64,000 nt of DNA, from assembly GCA_016200325.1 (NCBI GenBank), contig JACQEZ010000016.1, forward strand, positions 124,001 through 188,000, given 5' to 3'. A program made the translations under genes and the position numbers. This document shows positions 6,189 to 13,788 of this stretch, piece by piece; the stretch's first letter is position 1; every line of letters starts with the position of its first letter. This DNA comes from Candidatus Manganitrophaceae bacterium (GTDB taxonomy: Bacteria > Nitrospirota > Nitrospiria > SBBL01 > Manganitrophaceae). Below the pieces are notes generated by a model. That model had not been told where the DNA came from. It made no database searches and saw nothing but the letters and a program-made list of their open reading frames with translations.

Positions 6189-7619
6189 CTAGAACAGAAT
6201 CTTCGAGGCGGCCATCGCCATGTTGAGGAAGGGAGAGGGGTAAATTCCGATGATCAGGATGCCGAGGATACAAGCATAGAGCGCCCAGCGGGCGGAGGGG
6301 GCGATCGGGAGGGGACGGGGGTCTTTGATTTCGCCCATATACATCTGCTTGATCACCATCAAATAATAATAAAGCGAGATGACGATGCAGAGGGCGCCGA
6401 TGTAGACGAGCCACAACTCCCCTTCCCGGACGGCGGCGCCGAGCAGAATAAACTTTCCGAAAAACCCGGCAAGCGGCGGAACGCCGGCGAGCGAGAGGAG
6501 CCCGAGCGTGAGCGACGATGCCAGGAGCGGTGAGCGGCGGCTCAAACCGGAGTAGTCCTTAATCTCATCGCTCTGTGTCGTCCGGAAGAAGATGACGACG
6601 ACGAGGAAGGCGGCCAGATTCGAAAAAAGATAGGCGAGGAGGTAAAAAAGAATCGCGCTGACCCCGAGGTGATTGGCCGAAGAGAGCCCGACCAGCAGAT
6701 ACCCCGCCTGACCGATGCTGGAGTAGCCCAACAGCCGCTTGATGTTCGTCTGCGGAATCGCGGCGAGGTTGCCGAAGAGAAGGGTCAGCGCCGCAAAGAG
6801 GGCCACCAGGAAAATCCACTCTTGCTTCAGCGGAATCAGGACGTTCATCAGCACCCGGACCAATACGGCAAAGCCGGCCCCTTTGGAGCCGACCGAGAGG
6901 AACGCCGTCACCGGCGTCGGTGCTCCCTCATACACATCGGGGACCCAGACATGGAACGGAACCGAGGCGATCTTGAAGAAGAGGCCGACCAAGATCAAAA
7001 AGCCGGCGACCAGTAAGACCGGATCGATCCGGCCGCGGGTGGTGATCCAGGCGGTCACCCCCTGAAAATCGGTGGTGCCGGTCAGGCCATATATGAAGCT
7101 GATGCCGTAGAGCAGCGTTCCGGTCGAGAGTCCGCCGACGATCAGATACTTCAGCCCCGCTTCGACCGATTTCGGATGGTTCTTCATGTAGGCGGCCAGG
7201 ATGTACGAGGAGATCGAGAGAAGCTCCAGAGAAAGAAAGAGGGTGATGAAGTTGCCGGAGGCCGGCAGGAGCATCATCCCCATCGTCGCGAAGATCAGCA
7301 GCGTGTAATACTCCCCCTGGCGGGACGGAAAGTACTTGGCATAGTCGATCGACATCGTCATCACCAAAATCGCTGTCAGCAGAAAAATCACCCGGAAAAA
7401 GGAGGTGTAGGAGTCGATGATGACCATCCGGTCGAACGCCACCCCTTCCATCCGGCTTCCGAAGAGGAGCGTCAGGAGAAGAATCACCGCCATTCCGCCG
7501 ATGCTGACATAGGCCAGATCGCTCCGGTCGCGCTTGGCAAACGGGGAGAGGACGAGCACGGTCATTCCCAACAGACCGACCAGGATTTCCGGGAAGACCC
7601 GCATCAACGATTCAATCAT
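6189..7619 (-). CDS. nuoN: NADH-quinone oxidoreductase subunit N
   Basis: The 476-residue antiporter-like membrane subunit belongs to the proton-pumping arm of complex I. It has about 14 helices and the conserved segments SLELLSISSYILAAY, FKIASVPFHVWVPDVYEGAPTPVTAFLS (carrying the key lysine) and LLGYSSIGQAGYLLVGL. It is the last gene of the nuo operon, separated from nuoM by 22 bases. The 160 bases downstream, shared with the convergent glycosyltransferase, contain no convincing terminator. Confidence 0.97.
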   Translation of the reverse strand: MIESLMRVFPEILVGLLGMTVLVLSPFAKRDRSDLAYVSIGGMAVILLLTLLFGSRMEGVAFDRMVIIDSYTSFFRVIFLLTAILVMTMSIDYAKYFPSRQGEYYTLLIFATMGMMLLPASGNFITLFLSLELLSISSYILAAYMKNHPKSVEAGLKYLIVGGLSTGTLLYGISFIYGLTGTTDFQGVTAWITTRGRIDPVLLVAGFLILVGLFFKIASVPFHVWVPDVYEGAPTPVTAFLSVGSKGAGFAVLVRVLMNVLIPLKQEWIFLVALFAALTLLFGNLAAIPQTNIKRLLGYSSIGQAGYLLVGLSSANHLGVSAILFYLLAYLFSNLAAFLVVVIFFRTTQSDEIKDYSGLSRRSPLLASSLTLGLLSLAGVPPLAGFFGKFILLGAAVREGELWLVYIGALCIVISLYYYLMVIKQMYMGEIKDPRPLPIAPSARWALYACILGILIIGIYPSPFLNMAMAASKILF

Positions 7620-7641
7620 GCCGACGTAAACCCTCCAAAAA

Positions 7642-9243
7642 CTATCTCAGCCAACCGGCCGTCCAGGAGACGAGCGAGGCGACCGTTTGAGATCCCGCGC
7701 CTCCCTGAATCCGCTCCAAGATGGCGGCCGATCCGCTCTGGATCGTGTTGATCAAGATCGACGGATAAAAACCGATAATCATCAGAACCAATAACAAAGT
7801 AACGAAAGGGAGCCGTTCGGTCCAGGTCATCGGATCGCGCAGCGTCTTCCATTTTGGATTGATCTCTCCGAAAAACGCCGCCCGGATCGCCCGCAGGTAG
7901 TAGACGGTCGTGATGACGACGCCGAAGGCGGCGAGGACCGTCTGGATCGGGTAGGCCTTGAACGTTCCGATAATGATCATGAACTCCGAAACGAAGTTGG
8001 CAAAGCCCGGCAGCCCCGACGAGGCCATCGACATCGCGATGAAGAAGAAGCCGAGGAACGGAAGCTGCTTCGCGAGGCCCGAAAGCTCCGGATATTTTTT
8101 CTGGGAATGATCGAACGCATTCGCGGAGTCGTATCCATAGTCCCCCGCCCATTCGGGAAGCATCCGGGTATGGGTCTGGTCATAAAGAAAGCCGATCAAT
8201 CCGAAGGCCAGTCCGGTCATGATCCCGTGCGCAAACATCAGCAGAACCGCGCCGTTGAAAGCGATCACGTTGAGGCTCGCCAGCCCCAGCAACACATACC
8301 CCATGTGGCTGCTCGACGAATAGCCGACCATGAACTTCAGGTCGCGGCGCGACATCGCCACATAGCCGCCGTAGAGGATGTTCATCATGCAAAGGACCGC
8401 CACCAGCGGCATCCAGTAATGGGCGCCGACCGGGAAGAGGTACATCATCCGAAGAATGCCATAAGCTCCCAGCTTCATCAGCACCCCGGCATGGAGCATG
8501 CTGACCGCCGACGGCGCCGCCGCGTGGCCGCCCGGCGACCAGGAGTGAAACGGCCACATCGGGACGAGCGTTCCGAAGCCGATCAGAAGCGGAAGAAAGA
8601 AGAGGATTTGGAAGCGGTCGGAGAAATGGATCTTCGCCAGCTCCAGCATGTCGAATGTGTAGTGGCCGAGCTCCTTGTTGGAGACGGCATAAATCGTCAG
8701 AATCGGCACCAATGCGATGACCGCCCCGAAGGTAAGATAGAGGGTCAGCTTCAGCGTCGCATATTCGCGGTTGGTGCTTCCCCAAATGCCGATGAGGAGA
8801 TACATCGGAATCACGGCAAGCTCATAGAAGAAATAAAAGAAGAAGAGATCGAGGCTGATGAAGACGCCATAGACGCCGCAGACGAGAAGAAGGAGGAGAA
8901 CGAAAAACTCCTTCACCCGCTTTTGAACCGCAAAGGAGACGAAGACCCCGGTGAAAATGATCAGGGAGGTGAGGAGGACCATCGCCACGCTGATTCCATC
9001 GACCGCCAGATGCCAGTTGATCCCGAGCGCCGGGATCCATTCGAGTTTTTCTTCGAATTGAAACCCGCCGGCCGTCTTATCGAACTGGAAGAGAATCACC
9101 AGCGAGAGGAGCAGGGAGACCAAGGTGGTCGCCGCCGCAGTCCACCGGATCGCCTCTTTCCGCTCTTCGGAGAGGGTCAGTATTATAATCGCCCCCAACA
9201 GCGGGGCGAGGAAGATCACACTCAAATAGGGAAATCCTGCCAC
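7642..9243 (-). CDS. nuoM: NADH-quinone oxidoreductase subunit M
   Basis: The 533-residue antiporter-like subunit of the membrane arm is typical of NuoM. It carries FFFYELAVIPMYLLIG (conserved glutamate on helix 5), PMWPFHSWSPGGHAAAPSAVSMLHAGVLMKLGAYG and FMVGYSSSSHMGYVLLG. The ATG at 9243 gives the N-terminus MAGFPYLSVIFLAPLLGA. It sits between nuoL (18 bases away) and nuoN. Confidence 0.97.
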   Translation of the reverse strand: MAGFPYLSVIFLAPLLGAIIILTLSEERKEAIRWTAAATTLVSLLLSLVILFQFDKTAGGFQFEEKLEWIPALGINWHLAVDGISVAMVLLTSLIIFTGVFVSFAVQKRVKEFFVLLLLLVCGVYGVFISLDLFFFYFFYELAVIPMYLLIGIWGSTNREYATLKLTLYLTFGAVIALVPILTIYAVSNKELGHYTFDMLELAKIHFSDRFQILFFLPLLIGFGTLVPMWPFHSWSPGGHAAAPSAVSMLHAGVLMKLGAYGILRMMYLFPVGAHYWMPLVAVLCMMNILYGGYVAMSRRDLKFMVGYSSSSHMGYVLLGLASLNVIAFNGAVLLMFAHGIMTGLAFGLIGFLYDQTHTRMLPEWAGDYGYDSANAFDHSQKKYPELSGLAKQLPFLGFFFIAMSMASSGLPGFANFVSEFMIIIGTFKAYPIQTVLAAFGVVITTVYYLRAIRAAFFGEINPKWKTLRDPMTWTERLPFVTLLLVLMIIGFYPSILINTIQSGSAAILERIQGGAGSQTVASLVSWTAGWLR

Positions 9244-9261
9244 GATCGACCTTTCTAAAGG

Positions 9262-11205
9262 TTACTTCAGCGCCATCACCTGGGATGGGATGAAAATGGC
9301 CAAGAGAAGTAGAATCACCGAGATCACGCCGGTGATGAAAATCATCAGATACGTCTGAAGCCGTCCGGTCTCGGAGAGACGAAGGGTCGCGCCGAACCAA
9401 GCGGTGAGCGAGGCAAATCCATTAACGACGAAATTGATCACAACCCACTCTTCGACCCAATTACAGATCAGCGCAATGCCCCCCTGGATATGCTTGATCA
9501 TCCAGAAGTAGAGCTCGTCAAAATAATATTTATTTTGCAGCGTCCGATGAATGAAGGGAAAGCGGGCAACGAGCGCATCGGCCGAGAAGAGGTGCGCCGA
9601 ATAGAAGGCCCAGGCGAGCGCGATCCCGCCGACCGCCACCGCCGTCCCGGCAAAGGCAATCGAGAGGTGGAATACGCCGTGATGCCCCTCGCCGAAGTGG
9701 ATGAACGAGGCAAACCCATGCTCCATAAACGGCGCCCCCCAAAATCCGACGAAGATCGAGAAAAAAGCCAAAATCATCAGCGGCACTGTCATGATCGGCG
9801 GCGATTCGTGCGGATCGCCATGCCCCGCGCCATGCCCGTCATGCCCGTGCGCGCCATGTCCATGCGCATGGGCCTCTTCTTTTTTGTGCGAAGGACCGGT
9901 GAAGACGACGAAGAAGAGCCGGAACATATAGAGCGCGGTAAAGAAAGAGGTGGCCAGCGCCACGATATAGAGAAAATAATGATGCGATTCGACCGTCGCC
10001 ACCAGGATCTCGTCTTTGCTCCAGAAGCCGGCGAGCTGAAAGACCCCGGCGTTCGCCAGCGCCCCGATCAAAAAGGTCGGCGCGGTGATTTTTAGATACT
10101 TTGACAACCCCCCCATCTCCCAGATATCTTGCGTATGGACGGCGTGGATCACACTCCCTGCGCCGAGGAAGAGAAGCGCCTTGAAGAAGGCATGGGTTGT
10201 CAGGTGGAACATTCCGGCGGTATAGCCGCCGACCCCCAGCCCCATCATCATCAAACCGAGCTGGCTCAACGTCGAATAGGCGATGATCCGCTTGATGTCG
10301 TTCTGCGCGATCGCAATCGTCGCCGCCATGATCGCCGTGATCCCCCCGGTGTAGGCGACATATTCCAACGCGCTCGGAGAAGCGGCAAAGAGGAAGAAGG
10401 TACGCGCGACCAGATAGACCCCGGCCGCCACCATCGTCGCCGCATGGATCAACGCCGAGACCGGCGTCGGACCTTCCATCGCGTCGGGAAGCCAGACATG
10501 GAGCGGGAACTGGGCCGATTTTCCGACCGCCCCCATGAAAACCAAGATCGCCGACGCGGTGATCAACCCCGCAGGGAGGCCCCCGGTTTTCAGCGTCGCC
10601 TGCAGCTCGGCGAAGTTGAACGAGCCGGCGGTAAAATAGAGGAGCACGATCCCGATGACAAAACCAAAGTCGCCGACGCGGGTCGTGAGAAACGCCTTTT
10701 TGCACGCCTCCGCCGCCGACGGCTTCTCAAACCAGAAGCCGATCAGGCTGAACGAGGCCAATCCGACCAGCTCCCAGAAGATGTAGGTCTGGACCAGGTT
10801 GTTCGAGAGGACGATCCCGAGCATCGAGAAGGTGAAGAACGAAAGCGAGGCGAAGTAGCGGGAGTAGCTCGAATCGCCATGCATGTATTCGGTGGAGTAA
10901 ATGTGGACCAGCGAGGCGACCCCGGTGACGACAAAGAGCATCACGACGCTGAGGTTGTCGATCAACACCCCCATCTTGATCTGAAGGGTCGGGAGGTTGA
11001 TCCAATACCAATACGACTCCACGGCGGGCGCGTCCGGCTCGGCCAACCGGTGGAGCAGCGGCCCCAGCGTCAGGAGAAAAGAGCCGACCACCGCGCCGAC
11101 CGAGATGGCGGCGCTGACCTTCGGCGATTTTCGGGTGAAGACGGTGATCACCGCTGCGGAAATCAACGGCAACAAAAGAATCAGCCAGAGCTGGACCGGC
11201 GACAT
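9262..11205 (-). CDS. nuoL: NADH-quinone oxidoreductase subunit L, with a His-rich loop
   Basis: The 647-residue distal pump subunit carries FWELVGLASFSLIGFW, SAQFPLHVWLPDAMEGPTP and AYSTLSQLGLMMMGLG, and ends with the lateral helix and final membrane segment. Residues about 443-472 form a His/Gly-rich loop (AHAHGHGAHGHDGHG) just before HESPPIM. Such loops are seen in some other NuoL proteins, but this one is long. Gene spacing (13 bases to nuoK) supports co-translation. Confidence 0.97.
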   Translation of the reverse strand: MSPVQLWLILLLPLISAAVITVFTRKSPKVSAAISVGAVVGSFLLTLGPLLHRLAEPDAPAVESYWYWINLPTLQIKMGVLIDNLSVVMLFVVTGVASLVHIYSTEYMHGDSSYSRYFASLSFFTFSMLGIVLSNNLVQTYIFWELVGLASFSLIGFWFEKPSAAEACKKAFLTTRVGDFGFVIGIVLLYFTAGSFNFAELQATLKTGGLPAGLITASAILVFMGAVGKSAQFPLHVWLPDAMEGPTPVSALIHAATMVAAGVYLVARTFFLFAASPSALEYVAYTGGITAIMAATIAIAQNDIKRIIAYSTLSQLGLMMMGLGVGGYTAGMFHLTTHAFFKALLFLGAGSVIHAVHTQDIWEMGGLSKYLKITAPTFLIGALANAGVFQLAGFWSKDEILVATVESHHYFLYIVALATSFFTALYMFRLFFVVFTGPSHKKEEAHAHGHGAHGHDGHGAGHGDPHESPPIMTVPLMILAFFSIFVGFWGAPFMEHGFASFIHFGEGHHGVFHLSIAFAGTAVAVGGIALAWAFYSAHLFSADALVARFPFIHRTLQNKYYFDELYFWMIKHIQGGIALICNWVEEWVVINFVVNGFASLTAWFGATLRLSETGRLQTYLMIFITGVISVILLLLAIFIPSQVMALK

Positions 11206-11218
11206 CAGATCGGCACTC

Positions 11219-11521
11219 CTACCATTTCATTAAATTGAAATCATCCACATTGACCGTGGCGCGCCGGCGGAAGGCGACGATCACGATCGCGAGCCCCACC
11301 ACCACCTCCGCCGCGGCGATCGTCATCACGAAGAAGACGAAAATCTGTCCGTCGAGCGACTGATGGAAGCGGGAGAAGGCGACGAAGTTGATGTTGACGG
11401 CATTTAAGATCAGCTCAATCGCCATTAAGACCATCAAAATGTTCCGACGGATCAAGATCCCGACCACCCCGATCGAGAAGAGAAAAAAGCTGAGTGTGAT
11501 GAAATAAGAAAGCGGAACCAC
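11219..11521 (-). CDS. nuoK: NADH-quinone oxidoreductase subunit K
   Basis: The 100-residue, three-helix membrane subunit (Mrp/MnhC type) has the paired conserved glutamates in MVLMAIELILNAVNINF and MTIAAAEVVVGLAIVI, which form part of the proton path. The start codon is GTG at 11521 behind GAGGGA. A terminator-shaped hairpin lies immediately upstream, between nuoJ and this gene. Confidence 0.96.
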   Translation of the reverse strand: MVPLSYFITLSFFLFSIGVVGILIRRNILMVLMAIELILNAVNINFVAFSRFHQSLDGQIFVFFVMTIAAAEVVVGLAIVIVAFRRRATVNVDDFNLMKW

Positions 11522-11533
11522 GTTCCCTCACAT

Positions 11534-11559
11534 TAAAAACCGGGAGGAGCGCTCCCGGT
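11534..11559 (-). terminator. Terminator-shaped hairpin between nuoJ and nuoK
   Basis: On the minus strand ACCGGGAG (11559-11552), the loop CGCTC and CTCCCGGT (11546-11539) form a perfect 8-bp GC-rich stem directly followed by TTTTTAA. This is a complete intrinsic-terminator structure inside an operon, 13 bases after the nuoJ stop and just ahead of the nuoK start. It may attenuate expression of nuoK-L-M-N or protect an upstream 3' end. Confidence 0.75.
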
Positions 11560-11571
11560 CCGGATCAAAAT

Positions 11572-12189
11572 TTAGACGTGCTCCCCTTCGCGCTGCTCCA
11601 AGACCACCCGCGGAACCGGCGTTGCATGGACCGGGGCCGCATGTCCATTGGCGCTTCCATTCGTCGCCGCTGGGACCTCTTTTGCCCTGGTCGTTCGCTT
11701 GCCGAGGGTGATCGCCCCGACCATCGCCACCAATAAGATGATCGACGCAATTTCAAAAGGGAAGAGATATTTTGTGTAAAGCAGTGCGCCGATCGCCTGC
11801 GTATTTCCCACTTCGGCCCAGACCGGCGGACCGACGGCGCCTCCGTCGGAGGCCGCTCCGGTTCCCCAGTAGACGACCAACATCTCCACCAGGGCAAGTC
11901 CCCCCAAGAAAACGCCGACCGGATAGGTGGCGTGCAATGCCTGCTGGCCTTGGTGTTCGGAAAAGATCATCAGCACAAAGAGATAAAGCACCAGGATCGC
12001 ACCGGCATAAACGATCACCTGGACCGCTGCGACGAACTCCGCGCTGAGTAAAACGTAGATTCCGGCGACATGGATCAACGTCACCAACAGCGCAAGCGCC
12101 GAGTAAATTAGGTTCGGCGAGGTGATCGCGACCACCGCGCCCCCCAAGATCATCGCCGAAAAAAAGAAAAAAAAGAGTTGAGGAATCAA
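11572..12189 (-). CDS. nuoJ: NADH-quinone oxidoreductase subunit J
   Basis: The 205-residue, five-helix subunit carries ALLVTLIHVAGIYVLLSAEFVAAVQVIVYAGAI, including the pi-bulge region of helix 3. A non-conserved Ala/Pro-rich C-terminal tail runs from about residue 175 (EVPAATNGSANG). The start appears to be TTG at 12189, one base after the nuoI stop, so it is probably translated by coupling. Confidence 0.95.
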   Translation of the reverse strand: MIPQLFFFFFSAMILGGAVVAITSPNLIYSALALLVTLIHVAGIYVLLSAEFVAAVQVIVYAGAILVLYLFVLMIFSEHQGQQALHATYPVGVFLGGLALVEMLVVYWGTGAASDGGAVGPPVWAEVGNTQAIGALLYTKYLFPFEIASIILLVAMVGAITLGKRTTRAKEVPAATNGSANGHAAPVHATPVPRVVLEQREGEHV

Positions 12190-12190
12190 C

Positions 12191-12742
12191 CTAGGCAGCT
12201 CCCTTCTTCGCGACCGGGAACCCTTCTTCCTTGACCTTGTTGAAGAAGCCGAGCCGGTTTTCGGTGTACTCCGGCCGCTTCTGGCGGTTCGGGAAATATT
12301 TGTCCCCCAGCGCCAGCATCATCTCTTTGTCCATGATCAGGGTTCGCTTGTTGCCGGTCGCCATCTCGTACTCTTTGCTGCTCGCCAATGCATCGACCGG
12401 ACAGGCCTGGACACAAAATCCGCAAAAGACGCACTTGGTCATATCGAGAATATACTGTTTGGCGAAACGCTTCTGCGGCATGTCTTCCCGCTCGGCGCTG
12501 TTGACAGTGATGCAGTGGGAAGGACAGGCCGCCTCGCAGAGGGCGCAGCCGACACACTTCTCGGTCATGTCGTCGTAGCGGAGGTGGACGATCACCCCCC
12601 GGTAGCCGTCGGGCAGATTTCGTTTTTGATGTGGGTACTGATTGGTGATCGGCTTGACGAACAGATGCTTGAAGGTCACGCCGAGCCCCTTTGCAATCTC
12701 CGCGAAGGAGACCTTCTTAACGAAATCGGTTAAAGTCGGCAT
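12191..12742 (-). CDS. nuoI: NADH-quinone oxidoreductase subunit I (8Fe ferredoxin)
   Basis: The 183-residue peripheral subunit binds clusters N6a and N6b through two CxxCxxCxxxCP motifs: CVGCALCEAACPS around residue 60 and CVFCGFCVQACPV around residue 100. These hand electrons to NuoB. The N-terminal amphipathic region FAEIAKGLGVTFKHLF docks on the membrane arm. Length is normal; it ends one base before nuoJ. Confidence 0.97.
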   Translation of the reverse strand: MPTLTDFVKKVSFAEIAKGLGVTFKHLFVKPITNQYPHQKRNLPDGYRGVIVHLRYDDMTEKCVGCALCEAACPSHCITVNSAEREDMPQKRFAKQYILDMTKCVFCGFCVQACPVDALASSKEYEMATGNKRTLIMDKEMMLALGDKYFPNRQKRPEYTENRLGFFNKVKEEGFPVAKKGAA

Positions 12743-12751
12743 ACATCACCT

Positions 12752-13771
12752 CTAATGATTGAGAAGGTAAACAACCGTCGATGTGATCAAAATATTCGCC
12801 AGCGACAAGGGAAGCATGATCTTCCATCCAAATGCCATCAGCTGGTCAAACCGCAATCGAGGAACGGTTGCACGAAGCCAAATATAGAAGAACAGGAAGA
12901 AGTAAACCTTGATCAAGAACCAAACAATCGGTGGAATGAACTCCAGGAAGGAGAGCGGAGCGTGCCAGCCGCCGAGGAACGCGACCGTGGCAATGCACGA
13001 CACCAGGATCATGTTAGCATATTCGGCCAGGAAGAAGAAGGCAAACCGCATCCCCGAATATTCGGTGAAAAAGCCCGCCACCAGCTCGCTCTCCGCCTCC
13101 GGTAGATCAAACGGGAGCCGGTTCGTCTCCGCAATGGCGCAGATGAGGTAGATCACGAAGGCGATCGGCTGAACGACGACGAACCACTTCCAGAATCCAC
13201 CCCCCTGAGCCTGAGTGATCTTGACCATCGAGAGCGACTGGGAGAGGAGAATCGGGCCGACCAGCGCCAATCCGAGCGAGAGCTCATAGCTGATCACCTG
13301 CGCCGCCGACCGCAATCCGCCGAGGAGCGAGTATTTGCTGTTCGACGCCCATCCGCCGAGCAAAATGCCATACGCGCCGAGCGAGGCGAAGGCGAGAATG
13401 TAGAGAATGCCGACGTTGATGTCGGTGATCACCGGTTTGATCTCCAGCGGTCCGATCTGGAGAGAATCCCGCCCGAACGGCACCACGGCGAACCCGATCA
13501 GCGCCGGGATGAGCACCAAGATCGGCGCCGCCGAGAAGATAAACCGGTTCGCGCCGGCCGGGATGATGTCTTCTTTGAAGAAGAGCTTCAGGCCGTCGGC
13601 GATCGGCTGCAGCAGTCCATGGAAGCCGACCTCCATCGGGCCCATCCGGTCTTGCATGTCCCCTAGCACTTTTCGCTCGAGATAGGTCAAATAGGCGACA
13701 TGAAGGAGAACAATCCCCATCACTGCGCCGATCTCGATCAGAATGACCACTAACTTTAACGTTGCATCCAT
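12752..13771 (-). CDS. nuoH: NADH-quinone oxidoreductase subunit H
   Basis: The 339-residue, eight-helix subunit forms much of the quinone-entry chamber. Motifs include [58 protein letters not shown] and [15 protein letters not shown]. All acidic residues of the E-channel loop are present. It lies 9 bases from nuoI and 17 from nuoG. Confidence 0.97.
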   Translation of the reverse strand: MDATLKLVVILIEIGAVMGIVLLHVAYLTYLERKVLGDMQDRMGPMEVGFHGLLQPIADGLKLFFKEDIIPAGANRFIFSAAPILVLIPALIGFAVVPFGRDSLQIGPLEIKPVITDINVGILYILAFASLGAYGILLGGWASNSKYSLLGGLRSAAQVISYELSLGLALVGPILLSQSLSMVKITQAQGGGFWKWFVVVQPIAFVIYLICAIAETNRLPFDLPEAESELVAGFFTEYSGMRFAFFFLAEYANMILVSCIATVAFLGGWHAPLSFLEFIPPIVWFLIKVYFFLFFYIWLRATVPRLRFDQLMAFGWKIMLPLSLANILITSTVVYLLNH

Positions 13772-13788
13772 GATGATCCCTTATCTGC

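Noticed and set aside
8107-11238. Long plus-strand open frames (383 and 369 codons) opposite nuoM and nuoL
   Set aside because: They are rich in Arg, Asp, Glu and His, have no ribosome site or family motif, and mirror membrane-protein codons of the genes on the other strand.
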